50,248 bases of DNA from Polyangiaceae bacterium (GCA_029266615.1 JAQSWN010000019.1:1-50248); one strand, 5' to 3'; counted from the stretch's first letter, positions 16,762-27,000 are shown. The notes: generated by a model from the letters alone, not told the origin. Numbers and translations: made by a program.

Positions 16762-17547
16762 ATGCGCGGCGCGCTGCCACTGCTCTTCTTCGCGGTCAGC
16801 TGCAGCGATCCGTTGCAGGTCGGAAATGATCTGCTTTGGACCGCGGACACGGAGTCCGGCAACTTGGAGCAGTGGACGGGCGACGGCGAGGGCGCGGCGT
16901 TGACTCCCAGCGCCCCGGGGGCGGATGACACGCCGGACACCGCTCGCCCGTCCTCCATCGAAGTCACGAGCGAGTTTGCCCATCGCGGCGACCACGCCGT
17001 GAAGATCGTCAATCCGACCGGTTGGCGAGAGGATCCGGAGGGGCCGGAGCTGCTGCACGACGTGGGTGCGCTCGCGGACGCGTATTACAGCGCCTGGTAC
17101 CTAATCCCCGAAGCGCAGCGGGTCATGCCGTACCTCACCATCATGCGCCTCCGCTCGCGCGGCGACGACGGCGTGCTCAAAAACGGTGAGGAGCTACAGA
17201 TACGCAGCATCCCCACCGGCGACTACGTGCTCTCCGTGTTTCACAACAACTCCGGCTTCTTGTTGGAGCCGGTCGCGGATCCGCCACCGCTGGTGCAGGC
17301 GGGTCGCTGGTTTCATCTCGAAGCGCGCTACGAGCCACAAAGCGCAGGCCGCCTGCGGGTCTGGTTGGACGGAGAGATCTTCTACGATCTGACCGGGCGG
17401 CCCGGCTCTGCGTCGCCAGACCTCGTGCTGGGCGTGTGCAACGTCGCCCAGAGGAGTGAAGGCTCCGAGCCGGTCGTGCTGTTCGTGGACGACGCGGCCG
17501 TCAGCCTCAGCCGTGTCGGGCCGTCGGGCAAGCTCGCCGACGACTAG
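16762..17547 (+). CDS. Jelly-roll (polysaccharide-lyase-like) lipoprotein
   Basis: A 261-residue predicted lipoprotein with a very short signal and lipobox AVSC (C14). The rest has the strand pattern of a concanavalin-A-like jelly roll related to the heparin-lyase-I-like Polysacc_lyase family. Cues are SGNLEQWTGDGEG at the start, FAHRGDHAVKIVNPTG, YYSAWYLIP, and RWFHLEARYEPQSAGRLRVWLDGEIFYDLTG, the family's hallmark pair of strands. I cannot identify catalytic residues, so it may bind rather than cleave glycans. It begins three bases after the DUF1554-like gene and is surely in the same operon. It converges tightly (6 bases) with the next gene. Confidence 0.65.
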   Translation: MRGALPLLFFAVSCSDPLQVGNDLLWTADTESGNLEQWTGDGEGAALTPSAPGADDTPDTARPSSIEVTSEFAHRGDHAVKIVNPTGWREDPEGPELLHDVGALADAYYSAWYLIPEAQRVMPYLTIMRLRSRGDDGVLKNGEELQIRSIPTGDYVLSVFHNNSGFLLEPVADPPPLVQAGRWFHLEARYEPQSAGRLRVWLDGEIFYDLTGRPGSASPDLVLGVCNVAQRSEGSEPVVLFVDDAAVSLSRVGPSGKLADD

Positions 17548-17553
17548 CGAGGC

Positions 17554-17979
17554 TCAGACGTGCCGCGGTTGCGGCGCCTCGAGTTGCCGGCCCTGCCGCA
17601 AAGCCAACCGGTCGCGTATCCACTGCACGCCGGCCTCCACCGTCAAGGCCATCTCGGTGGGGAACGGCGGGGGCATGAGCCAGTAGACGATGCTCATCAT
17701 ACTGCGCGCCAGCGGCTCTGGGATGACGTGGCTGACGCCGGCGATCTTGTGGCCGACGTTCGCGTACGCGCGCTTCAGACCCTCGGAGCCACGCGCACGG
17801 AGCAGCGTCGCCGAGCGCCCGCTTCGCGACATATCCATCACGAGCCCGATGCAACCCGGCGCGCTCAGCGCGAGCGCGATGACTTCCTCGAAATGAGCGT
17901 CGAGCTCCTGAAGCGCCAAGTCCGGCCCCCAGCGCACCACGTAGACGGGAGCTTGAGTCGAATCGATCTCGGGCTTCAC
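17554..17979 (-). CDS. Small alpha/beta protein, possibly SpoIIAA/STAS-like
   Basis: About 141 residues from a GTG start. The order of elements is strand (VYVVRWG), amphipathic helix, strand (GLVMDMS), helix (RARGSEGLKRAYANVG), strand (IAGVSHVIP), helix and a final helix with GVQWIRDRL. This is reminiscent of SpoIIAA/STAS-like proteins that occur widely in myxobacteria, but I see no diagnostic phosphorylation-site motif beyond the DMSRSG segment near residues 49-54. It has no signal peptide and is probably cytosolic. It stands alone: 138 bases separate it from the gene upstream. Function unknown; the family suggestion is tentative. Confidence 0.5.
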   Translation of the reverse strand: MKPEIDSTQAPVYVVRWGPDLALQELDAHFEEVIALALSAPGCIGLVMDMSRSGRSATLLRARGSEGLKRAYANVGHKIAGVSHVIPEPLARSMMSIVYWLMPPPFPTEMALTVEAGVQWIRDRLALRQGRQLEAPQPRHV

Positions 17980-18117
17980 GATAGAGGCATGTTAGCGCGA
18001 GCGTGCGCGGGCCAATAGCGTTGTCGGAAGCGCGCGCGGCTCACCGCCCGGTGTTTCCGCGATAACACTCCGGGGTTTCTTGAACGTGAAGCGAGCTCGC
18101 GCCCGAACCGAAGGACC

Positions 18118-18894
18118 TCAGCGACGGATGCGCGCCGGCATGAGCTCGGGGACGCCGTCTCCGAGCTCGGCGTGGTTGCCCAAACCGGAGCGGTCATAGG
18201 CGCGCGCTCCGTCGGCCTCGTTGAAGGGCAAGTACATAACGATGGGCTCCGCGTCACTGGGAGCTTCCCCCGCCGCCACGGCCGCGACGTCTTCGTCCGC
18301 GAACGCGCGCTCGTAGACCCGCAGCTCGTCCAGCGCGCCACGATACGGGTGCTGGAAGCCGTCCTCGCTGCCCAAGAACGCCTGCGTCGGCGTGCGATTG
18401 GTGAGCTCGGCCATGCTCGCCCCAACTTGCTCGCCGTCCAAATACAAGCGGGACTGCTCGGCTTGAATGACGAAGGCGAGGTGATGCCACTCGCGCAGCG
18501 AGGTCGCGCTGGGAGCGCGGGCTAGGTCCCGCTCGCCGAAAACTTTGTAAGCGAGCGGAACGTCCGCGTCGAGGGCGAGCGCAACTCCGGATTCGTTCGA
18601 GCGACGAAGCGTGAAGAGCACTTGCAGGGAGTCGTTGCCGCTCTCCGCGCCCTCCGCTCGGAACCAGAGCATGATTGTATGATCACGCGCGACATGAGGT
18701 GCGCGCGCGGTGCCCAAGCTGGCGTAGTCGTCCACCCCGTCGAACGAGAGCGCGCCATCGTAGCTCGCGTCGCGAGGGCCGACGTCCGCGACGGCCTCCG
18801 TGACCGCCGGCGTGGCGTTGCCGCACGCGGAGAGGCCCAGGGCGAGCCACACGGCGGCGGTCACTCGTCGCAGGCGCCCTCCAAGCGGTCGCAT
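18118..18894 (-). CDS. LamG-domain lipoprotein
   Basis: A 258-residue predicted lipoprotein from the ATG at 18894; C24 in LSACGN is the anchor. The longer open frame to 19200 lies inside the kinase gene and is rejected because the signal peptide starts at 18894. Residues about 45-245 form one LamG/concanavalin-A-like domain: SFDGVDDYASLG, HTIMLWFRAEG, EWHHLAFVIQ, SRLYLDGEQVG, RGALDELRVYERAF. A terminal piece (LPFNEADGARAYDRSGLGNHAELG) looks like the start of a second LamG unit cut short. It overlaps the end of the polyphosphate kinase gene by 34 bases, so the two are cotranscribed, although the functional link is not obvious. Confidence 0.75.
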   Translation of the reverse strand: MRPLGGRLRRVTAAVWLALGLSACGNATPAVTEAVADVGPRDASYDGALSFDGVDDYASLGTARAPHVARDHTIMLWFRAEGAESGNDSLQVLFTLRRSNESGVALALDADVPLAYKVFGERDLARAPSATSLREWHHLAFVIQAEQSRLYLDGEQVGASMAELTNRTPTQAFLGSEDGFQHPYRGALDELRVYERAFADEDVAAVAAGEAPSDAEPIVMYLPFNEADGARAYDRSGLGNHAELGDGVPELMPARIRR

Positions 18895-20333
18895 AGGGTT
18901 TCCAGGATTTTCACGCGCGCGAAGCGCTTGTCGTTCGCTTCCACCAAGGTGAACGGCGCTTCGGGCGGGCTGCAGCGTGCGATCATGTCCGCGGCTGCGG
19001 CCTCGTACTGATTGGCCTGCTCGCGGTTGCGGTAGTCCTCCGCGGTGATCTTGTAGCGCTTGGCCGGGTTCTGGCGGCGCTCCTCGAAGCGACGCAGTTG
19101 CTCCTCCGCGGAGATTTGCAGCCAAAACTTGGCGAGCACGGCCCCGCTCCGCCAGAGCTCCCGCTCGAACTCGTTGATTTCTTGGTATGCGCGCTGCCAC
19201 TCCGGCTCGCTCGCGAAGCCTTCGACCCGCTCCACGAGCACGCGGCCATACCAGCTACGATCGAAGATCGTGACCTTGCCGCGCCGCGGCAGGTGCCGCC
19301 AAAAACGCCATAAATAGTGGTGCGCTCGCTCCTCGTCCGTCGGCGCCGCGATTGGAATCAGCCGGAAGCTTCGCGCGTCCAGCGCCCAGGTAATGCGACG
19401 AATCGCGCCCCCTTTGCCGGCCGCGTCCGGCCCTTCGAACACCAAAATAGCGCTTTTGTCTCGCTTCTTGAGCTTGCGCACCAAGCCGAACAGGCGTGAC
19501 TGCAAACGCGCGACGCTTGCTTCGTAGTCGTGCTTGGTGAGGGACACGCTGAGGTCCAGCTTGTCCAGCAGCGTGCCGGGATCCGGGATCTTCGGCAGAC
19601 GCGGGGCGGCGTGGGTCGGACGCGGCTGAGCCAGGCGCGCCTCGACCGCGTCCAGGATCGCGCGCCCGGCCGTGATGTTGCGGTAGCGCGTGTCTTCGCC
19701 GTCGATGACGTTCCACGGCGCGTAGCCGGTGCTGGTGTGACTGATGACCTGCTCCGTCACTTTCACGATGTCGTCGTAGTGCTTGTGGTTCTTCCAGTCC
19801 TGCTTGACGACGCGGAAGCGAGTCGTCTTCTTGCTCGCAAGCTCTTTCAAGCGGCGGCGCTGCGCCTTCTTCCCGATGTGGAACCACAGCTTGACGAACA
19901 GCGTGCCTCCGTCCGAAAGCGTGCGCTCGAAGCTGTTGATTGTCCCCGTTCGCTCCGACAGCTCCCGATCCGAAATGCCCTTCCAGACGCGATCGCGGAT
20001 TGGCTCGGTGTACCAGGCGCCGGAGAACACGGCGATACGGCCCGCCGCGGGCAACCACAGCCAGTACCGCCAAAACTCCGGATGCGCGCTCTCTTCTTCC
20101 GTCGGCGGCGCCCACGACTCCGCGCGCAGAAACCGCGCGTCGAACCATTCGTGTAGGGAGTTGACCGTCTCGCTCTTGCCCGCGCCGTCCGCGCCGCCCA
20201 CGATGACGACCACGGAGAAGCCGGCCTTACGGAGCCGCGCTTGCGCGTCCAACATCGCGGTGCGCAGGCCCGGCAGGACCGCGTCGTACTGCTCTTTGGA
20301 TAAGCTGCGACCAAGGTCCGCCGTGTTGAGCAT
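18861..20333 (-). CDS. pap: Polyphosphate:AMP phosphotransferase (two-domain PPK2, class II)
   Basis: A 490-residue protein with two fused PPK2 P-loop kinase domains, the class II arrangement that phosphorylates AMP to ADP using polyphosphate. Domain 1 (about 1-240) has Walker A GGADGAGKSE (46-55) but FSGAWYT where the active domain has a Walker B-like FDRSWY, so it is probably degenerate, as is usual in this class. Domain 2 (about 255-490) has intact EGPDAAGKGG (near 300), FDRSWYGR (near 356) and the lid-region AKRYKIT motif. It is a cytosolic enzyme that lets the cell recover adenylate energy charge from polyphosphate. A LamG lipoprotein gene overlaps its 3' end. The ATG at 20333 has an AGGA ribosome binding site nine bases upstream. 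Confidence 0.9.
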   Translation of the reverse strand: MLNTADLGRSLSKEQYDAVLPGLRTAMLDAQARLRKAGFSVVVIVGGADGAGKSETVNSLHEWFDARFLRAESWAPPTEEESAHPEFWRYWLWLPAAGRIAVFSGAWYTEPIRDRVWKGISDRELSERTGTINSFERTLSDGGTLFVKLWFHIGKKAQRRRLKELASKKTTRFRVVKQDWKNHKHYDDIVKVTEQVISHTSTGYAPWNVIDGEDTRYRNITAGRAILDAVEARLAQPRPTHAAPRLPKIPDPGTLLDKLDLSVSLTKHDYEASVARLQSRLFGLVRKLKKRDKSAILVFEGPDAAGKGGAIRRITWALDARSFRLIPIAAPTDEERAHHYLWRFWRHLPRRGKVTIFDRSWYGRVLVERVEGFASEPEWQRAYQEINEFERELWRSGAVLAKFWLQISAEEQLRRFEERRQNPAKRYKITAEDYRNREQANQYEAAAADMIARCSPPEAPFTLVEANDKRFARVKILETLCDRLEGACDE

Positions 20334-20384
20334 CAGCTATCATCCTGGCCGCCCCCCGTCGCGACGGCAAGCCCTTAGAGTCAG

Positions 20385-22289
20385 CTAAAAAAAGGCCTCG
20401 ACGCCCACGCTCGGGAGTACGAGGGGGCCCGCGGTGACGAGCTCGCAGCGACCGCCGCACTCGTAGCGGAGCGCTTCCTTGGCCGCGGTGGCGTTGAGCA
20501 TTTCCGCGACGACCGAGAGCTGGAAGCGGTCGCTCACACGGAACGGTCGCTCGAGGCGCCAGTCTAGCCTGACGTAGCCAGGCGCGCGCCGCGTGGACGA
20601 GGGCAGCGCGCCGCCGTCTCCAATCTCTAGCGCTGGAAAGCCTGAGTAATACAGGCCGCGCAGTGCGGCCCGAACCTTCCACCACAGCTCCACTGCGAGC
20701 GCGCCTTGCAGCACGTGGCGACGGTCGTAACCGGACCAGGAGTCCTCACGGCCGTCCGTGCGCCTCGCCCACGACAGCGTGTACGAAAGGTACCCGCCCA
20801 AGCGCCTTGTGAGCGGCCGGCCGAGACGCAGCTCCAAGCCGCGCGCGAGCAGGTTCTGCCGCTCGTCCAGCGACGCGGCGTCCAGCCGGAACTCGCGTGC
20901 CTGGCCGAGGGGGTCCACGACGTTCTGGTAGCGGCTCTCGAACGCGCCCGCGCTGAGTGTGAGCTCCAACGGCAATGCGACTCGCACGGTGCTGGAGGCA
21001 TGCATGCCTCGCACCAAGCCTCGCTCGAGCGAGCCGACCTGCGCCGCCGGCACCCCCGGCACGAAGTTGGGCTTCTGACTCGCGACGCCGAACCGGTGTT
21101 CGACCGACACGATCGAGGACAAGCGCGCCGTGACCGCGAGCCGGGGATCCACCGCCCCCGCGTGCTGTCCCTGCGATGCGAACAAGTCCGCGCGCACGCC
21201 GGGCTCGATGCTGAGCCGACGATGAGGACGGAAGCGCACCCCCAGGTAGCCGCCCATCGCATGGTCCGTGCGGGTCGGAAACAGATCGATCAGGTCGGCG
21301 CGATCGGCGCGATTTTCCGCAACGGAGAGCCCGATGTCATTGAGTCGGGCGTCCGCGCCAAAGCGCGCCTCCACGCCCGCGCCGAGATCGGCGGAGAGGT
21401 CCGTGCGCACACGCAACGAGCGATCCGTCAGAGAGGAGCTCGTGTCTTCGGTCCGGTCACGCCCGAGGGTAACGCCGGTCGTAACCGAGACGCGGCGCGC
21501 GGCGTGCGTGTACCGCAAATCCACCCGATGAAAGCCCGTGTCTCCGCCGACCGCGCCCGCCAGCGCTTCCCCGCCGTAGTGATCGCCAGCGCCGAACGCA
21601 GAGACGCCCAGCGAACCCCGCGGAGAGATCTTGCGCCGCACGCGCAGCTGGTAGTCCCAATAGCCGAAGTCTTCCGCACTCAGCGCGCTGTAGAGTAAAC
21701 CCGTAAATGAGTAGCGGCCCGAGACCAGGGCCGAGCCGGCTCCGTTCGCGAACGGAGACTCCACGAGCGCTCCAGCGTCGAACAAACGCAGGTTGGCTTC
21801 ACCCCGGAATGAAGCGCTGGGCGCCGACGGCTCCGCGACGATGACGGCCCCAGCGCTTCCGCCGTAGCGCACGTCCGCAGGCGCAGATTGCAGCACGACC
21901 CCGGACAGCGAGCCCGGATGCAGCACCGAGGGGCCGAGGAACGCATGATAGAGGAGCGGCACCTCGACGCCGTCCACCACGTAGCCGACGCTCGCGGGTG
22001 GCGCGCCGCGGATGAAGAAGATGGGCAAGCCCGATATGGTCGGGACCACGCCTGGCAACGAATCGACCGCGCGGAGCGGATCTCCGAACGCGCCGGGCAG
22101 CTCGCGCGCTTGGGCGCGTGAAAGCGCAGGCGTTCCGGGCCCCGGTGGCGTGCCGCGCACCACCACCACCGCCGGCGTAGCGTCGTTTGGCGCAGTTTGG
22201 CACAGCGCCGGAGACGACCAGCCGAGCGCGGCGCCGATGAGCGACGCTTCGGTGACCAGCGCCCCGCGGAGTAACCCAAGCCTCGGCAC
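20385..22289 (-). CDS. TonB-dependent receptor-like outer-membrane protein
   Basis: A 634-residue protein from a GTG start with a signal peptide ending near ALCQ (about residue 31). The plug domain occupies about 40-165: PAVVVVRG, ELPGAFGDPLRAVDSLPGV, IFFIRGAPPASVGYVVDGVEVPLLYH, GGSAGAVIV. The rest is a beta barrel of alternating strands that ends in Phe (EAFF), the usual outer-membrane insertion signal. I see no clear TonB box and no CarboxypepD-like N-terminal domain. No TonB, ExbB, ABC transporter or siderophore gene is adjacent, so the substrate cannot be guessed. It is slightly short for the family but structurally complete. It is 51 bases after the kinase gene start and not coupled to it. 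Confidence 0.82.
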   Translation of the reverse strand: MPRLGLLRGALVTEASLIGAALGWSSPALCQTAPNDATPAVVVVRGTPPGPGTPALSRAQARELPGAFGDPLRAVDSLPGVVPTISGLPIFFIRGAPPASVGYVVDGVEVPLLYHAFLGPSVLHPGSLSGVVLQSAPADVRYGGSAGAVIVAEPSAPSASFRGEANLRLFDAGALVESPFANGAGSALVSGRYSFTGLLYSALSAEDFGYWDYQLRVRRKISPRGSLGVSAFGAGDHYGGEALAGAVGGDTGFHRVDLRYTHAARRVSVTTGVTLGRDRTEDTSSSLTDRSLRVRTDLSADLGAGVEARFGADARLNDIGLSVAENRADRADLIDLFPTRTDHAMGGYLGVRFRPHRRLSIEPGVRADLFASQGQHAGAVDPRLAVTARLSSIVSVEHRFGVASQKPNFVPGVPAAQVGSLERGLVRGMHASSTVRVALPLELTLSAGAFESRYQNVVDPLGQAREFRLDAASLDERQNLLARGLELRLGRPLTRRLGGYLSYTLSWARRTDGREDSWSGYDRRHVLQGALAVELWWKVRAALRGLYYSGFPALEIGDGGALPSSTRRAPGYVRLDWRLERPFRVSDRFQLSVVAEMLNATAAKEALRYECGGRCELVTAGPLVLPSVGVEAFF

Positions 22290-22349
22290 CTCGTCTTTAT
22301 AGCGGGCCGCATCCGCCGTGCGCTCTCAAAAGTGCTACCTCAGGGGTGC

Positions 22350-24041
22350 ATGCGGCGCGCGTACGCAATGCTGTGTCTCCTACTGCTCGGCTGCGACCCC
22401 ACCGCGGGTCTGTCGGACAGCGCGGACGCGGCGCTGCCGGAGATCAAGCGCTACTTCGATGGGCGCGGCTCCCTCGTGGCGGACGGCCCATGGAACCGCG
22501 TGGTGGTCGATCTCGACGCGGACACGCTCTATCACGTCGGCGCGCGGCGCACGGATGACGAGACGCCGACGTTTCATCTCTTCGGTCAGGACGTGCGGGA
22601 GGGCTGCGCGGTATCGCCCAACGCCGGTACATGGTTGATGGGCAAGGCGCCGGGCACGCCGTTCCGGCTCCTGCCCTTCTTGGAGAGCATGGACGAGCAA
22701 GGGCATGGCCGTCTGCGTTTCACCCAGCTCGACTGCACCGTGCAAGAGCTCGTGATCGAGGACGCCGCACGGCCCTACCCTCGCCTCTACGATCAAGGCT
22801 ACCTGGTACCGACCAAAAACGGCTACACCTTCGCGGACCCGTGGTTAGGGGAGACGCGAGAGATCGCGCGAGATCTCCAGGAAGTGGTGGAGTGGTCGAA
22901 CCTCGTTTTGCTTTGGGCCGACGGCGAGCTGAAGAGCTTTTCGGACCAGTTCGACCCTGGCGACGCGTGGGGCAACGAGCCCGTGAGCGTGGTCTCCATG
23001 AATGGTCCCTATTTGGTCGAAGACGCGGACGGCTTGCACCGCGTCACCACGAACGCTTCACTCGAAATCTCGGCCGAGCCCGTTCTTGCGGACGTGTGCC
23101 GCCTTCAACGCTCTCCGACGCGGGTCAGCGACGGGCAGAGCGCGTGGATCGTCGCGGAAGCGCCCTGCGGTAGCGCCACCCCCAGCTTGCTTCGCTTGGA
23201 CGAAAGCACGTTCGAGCTGCTGGAGACCGTGGAGCTTCCGTTCGAGGCCGACGCTCGGTACGCGCGCGCGATCACGACGCGGCCGCCCGTAGCGGGCGAG
23301 CCGGCTCCTGTTGGCGTCGTGTACTTGACCGAGGTGGACGACGACGAGCGCGGCACCGTCTGGGCTTGGCAGGGAGAAGGCTCGGAGCCGCTTCGCCTCG
23401 GCGAAGCCGCGAGCCCGGACTCCGTGTTCACCAGCGGCGCCAACGAAACGTGGGATGGCGTGGTCCAAGTCAATCACCAGACGCTCGGCGGCTTGCCTGC
23501 GCAAGATTGGCTGCATTTTCGCTGGGACGGCACCGTCGAGACCTTCGCGGAGCGGGTAGTGCGGAACACCGCGACGGGGGAGGCGCTCGTCAATTTCGAT
23601 GGGGTCGCCGGTGACTTGCCGCACTTCAACGACGATGGCTACGAGGTGCTCGCCAAAGGCGTGCCGCCGTTCGCGGGGGCGGCCACCTCGTACGTCGGCG
23701 ACAAATTCTACGCGCGTGTAGCCGAATTCGACGGCTCTTCCGGGCAGCTGCGGATGGGCGCCGAGCCCAACGTGCCCAGCTCTTGGTCGACGGTCGGCAA
23801 TGGCGTGCCGCCGGAGCACGTGCGCTTCGCTTGGTTCATGCCCGCGCTCCTGTTTCTGGAGGATTGGGACAGCGAGCGCAAAAGCGGGCGACTCGTCGCC
23901 TACAACTACGAGCTGGACGCTCGCACGACTCTATCCGAAGGCGTGAGCAGCTTCGACCTCACGAGCTACCCTTGGGACGGCGTGGTGTACGCCGTTCCCG
24001 CGGGCAAGCAGAGCGGTCTGTGGTTCTCGAGAGCCAAGTAA
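22350..24041 (+). CDS. Large lipoprotein of unknown function, propeller-like
   Basis: A 563-residue predicted lipoprotein. The ATG at 22350 follows an AGGGG ribosome binding site and opens a short signal with lipobox LLGC (C15); an upstream GTG at 22332 is the alternative. The mature protein is made of repeated short beta strands with W/Y-rich turns, for example YHVGARRTDDETPTFHLFG, VSVVSMNGPYLVEDADGLHRV and WDGVVQVNHQ. This suggests a beta-propeller of the kind found in myxobacterial lipoproteins. No catalytic motif or named domain is recognised. It is divergent from the TonB-dependent receptor gene (60 bases apart) and convergent with the giant ATPase gene. Probably surface or periplasmic; function unknown. 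Confidence 0.65.
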   Translation: MRRAYAMLCLLLLGCDPTAGLSDSADAALPEIKRYFDGRGSLVADGPWNRVVVDLDADTLYHVGARRTDDETPTFHLFGQDVREGCAVSPNAGTWLMGKAPGTPFRLLPFLESMDEQGHGRLRFTQLDCTVQELVIEDAARPYPRLYDQGYLVPTKNGYTFADPWLGETREIARDLQEVVEWSNLVLLWADGELKSFSDQFDPGDAWGNEPVSVVSMNGPYLVEDADGLHRVTTNASLEISAEPVLADVCRLQRSPTRVSDGQSAWIVAEAPCGSATPSLLRLDESTFELLETVELPFEADARYARAITTRPPVAGEPAPVGVVYLTEVDDDERGTVWAWQGEGSEPLRLGEAASPDSVFTSGANETWDGVVQVNHQTLGGLPAQDWLHFRWDGTVETFAERVVRNTATGEALVNFDGVAGDLPHFNDDGYEVLAKGVPPFAGAATSYVGDKFYARVAEFDGSSGQLRMGAEPNVPSSWSTVGNGVPPEHVRFAWFMPALLFLEDWDSERKSGRLVAYNYELDARTTLSEGVSSFDLTSYPWDGVVYAVPAGKQSGLWFSRAK

Positions 24042-24068
24042 CTCGCGTGGGGGGAGCGCGCCGCTAGC

Positions 24069-27000
24069 CTAGTCGTCGTAGAGCAAGGGCTCTCGCGCGT
24101 CCGCGTAGGCCTTCACGAGGGTGCGCGCCTCTTGCGGCACGTCCACGAAGCGGACGCCGAACCCCGGCGGCGCGTCCTCGCCGAGCTGGTCCCGCACCCA
24201 GGCCACGCGGCCAGAGAGCTCACAGCTCGGCCCCGTCGGGAAGCGCAAGGCGACCCGAACCCCCGCGCCGAGCGGCGGTGGTTTCTCGTACGTCGCGACG
24301 AAGATGCCGCCGCCGCTGAACAGATCGTTGGACGACAGCGGACGGTACAAGTTCGTTGGGCCGATCGCGCCTAGCTCCACATCCACCCTCCGCGAGCTCG
24401 CGAGCCCGCCTTGCTCGAGCTGCTGAGTCAGCCGCGCGAGGAGCTCGGAGACTTCGCGCAAGCTCGTGTCGCGTTCCGCTCCACCGCGTTGGCCGAGCGC
24501 GCCCAGCGCCTGCTGGAGCAGCTGGTTTTGCTGCACCAAGAGCGGCATGAGCCCCCCGTCGCGTTCGTCTTCGAGCCGAACCTCGACGCGGGGACGCGAC
24601 AGCTCCCCGAGGTTTTTGGCCAGCTCGCCCAAGCCGCCGTCCGCTTTGGGACGGCTCAGCGCCGAAACTATCGCCTCCCGAATACCCTTGAGCTGCACGT
24701 CCAGGCCCGACAGCGTGCCGGTGACCCGCGCCACCGGGTCTTCGTCGCTGCCGCCCATCCGCTGTACGCGGGCGAACGCGTCTTTGATCTCCGCCCAACG
24801 CGCGCTCTGCGGTGGTGAGAGGCGACCGCGCATTTCCGCGAGCTTGAGCAAGTTCTGCTCGGCGCCCTTCGTGAGCGTCTGCGACTCGCTCGCGTAGTGG
24901 TCGTCGATGAGGCGCTGCAGCTCTTCCTCGTTCATGGCGCTCACCACCTTTTCGGTGAGCTTGGCCATGTTGCGGTAGCTGCCTTGCAGCTTGAAGGGGG
25001 GCTCCGTCCGGTACTTGTCGTCTTGCGAGGCGGAGGCGATGTACTCCAGGTTCACGCGCAGCAACACCTCTTGCACGGTGAACAGTCGCTTGAAAACTTC
25101 CGTGATTTCCTGAGCTTCCGCGCTGGAGTACCCGTAGCTCAGGTCGCTGAGCGCAACCTCTTCTCCGCGCGCCATCCCGATCAGCTTGTGCACGTCGGTC
25201 GCGGGTCGACCCGCGAGCGGCGAAAGCACGGGGTTGGAGGTGAGCGCGTTCTCCAGGTAGCTGAGCGCGAAGGCGTCCCGCTTGCCGTCGAGGATGTCGC
25301 CTAGGTTGTAGGTGTCGGCGCGGTTGGCGAGCATGTCCGGGATTTGAAAGCGCGCGCCGCTCTCCGTGTACGGGTTGCCCGCCATCACGATGCAGAACTT
25401 CTTGCCTCGCAAGTCGTAGGTGCGAGTCCGCCCGTTCCACACGCCCTCGATACGGCGCTGCGCGTCGCACAGGGAGATGAACTTCTGGAGCAGCTCCGGG
25501 TGCGTGTGCTGAATGTCGTCGAGGTAGAGCATCACGTTGTTGCCCATCTCGAGGCCGAGGTTGATCTTCTCCACCTCCTGGCGCGCGGTCGCGTTCGGCG
25601 CTTCACTCGGATCCAGCGAGTGCACGTCCGTGCCCAGCGCCGGGCCGTTCACCTTCATGAAGACGAGCCCGAGCTTGCTCGCCACGTATTCCATCAACGT
25701 GGTCTTGCCGTAGCCGGGGGGCGAAACGAGCAATAGCAGGCCCATCTGGTCCGTGCGCTTGGCCGCGCCGGCCGCCCCCAGCTGCTTCGCCAGGTTCGCG
25801 CCGACCAGCGGCAGGTACACCTCGTCGATCAACCGATTGCGCACGAAAGACGTCAGCACGCGGGGCAGGTACTCACCGAGGCGCAAGCGATCGCGGGCCT
25901 GCGCGGCCAGCTCCGTCTTCAAGCTGCGAAACGCGCGAAAGCGCGGCGCGCGGTCCTCGATGAACGTCGCGACACGTTCGAGCAGCTCGAACAGCGTCAC
26001 CGGCAGCGCGCGCCCGGCGACGCGGGGGTGGGAGCCGAGCAGGTTCGGCACCGAGACGTCCACGTTGGCGCTCGACACCTCGAACTCCAGGTCGCCGTCG
26101 CCCACGGCGCGCGCCGCGAGCTCCAAGCGGTACTCCGTGCCATTGCCGGCGCTGCGTAAGAACGCGTCCACGTAAGACAGCGCAACGCGCAGGCGCTCGG
26201 GCGGATGCGCGGAGAGGACGCGCAGGTCTTCCTCGAAGCCGCGGGCGGCGCCGGTTTGCTCGAGGTGCGACAAGAACTCTTTACGGAGGACGGATGCGGC
26301 GCCGCTCTCAGTGAACTTGGCGTGCTCGTGCGACACCTCACTCACGATGTAGCGAGCTGCAAAGCGGGCGTTCTTCGCCTCACCCTCCAGCCCGAGCGCA
26401 ACCAGCGATTCGGCGATGCCCTTCGCCAGCTCGCGGGACAGCTCCTGCTCCGCGCTGCCGTCTTTCAGGCGCTCGCGGAGGCGGCCGGCGCTCTGCGCGC
26501 GCCGCTCCAGCAAGTTTTTGCGGTCCGCCGGCAAGCTTTGCCAAAAGAGCCACCCCGCGGCGCGCGCCCGGGGCGAGTAACGGAGCGTGCCCGCGACCTT
26601 GAGCAGGCTGAGCACCTTTTCGAGGATCAAAGCCGCGTCGTGATCGTGCACGCCGCGCTCATAGCCTTCGTCGATGCGCTCAGCCGCGACTTGGCGCACG
26701 AGCTCCCCGAGCTTTTCCGAGCGCGCGGCGTCTTCCAGCTCGGTGACGCCCCGCCCCGCCGCTCCTGCTTCCGCCTCCTGCAGCAAACTCACGGCGAGGA
26801 ACTCCGCGCGGTACACGTCGCGCGTCTCCGAGACCAGCTCTTGGTCCCACAGCTCGCGCGCCCCATCCAGCAGCGGATTCGAAATCGGCTCGAAGAAGTC
26901 GGTCCCGGTCAGGTGCACGTTCAGCGTGCCCTCGCGCGGCACGATCGCGAGCTCTAGCGGGCGAGTGTTGACGCTGAAGCGATGCGTCCCGAAGCGGATG

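Noticed and set aside
20385..20410. T-run after the TonB-dependent receptor-like gene as a terminator
   Set aside because: The run of seven T on the minus strand follows only a 3-bp stem (GGC/GCC), too weak to call, and it encodes the last Phe residues.
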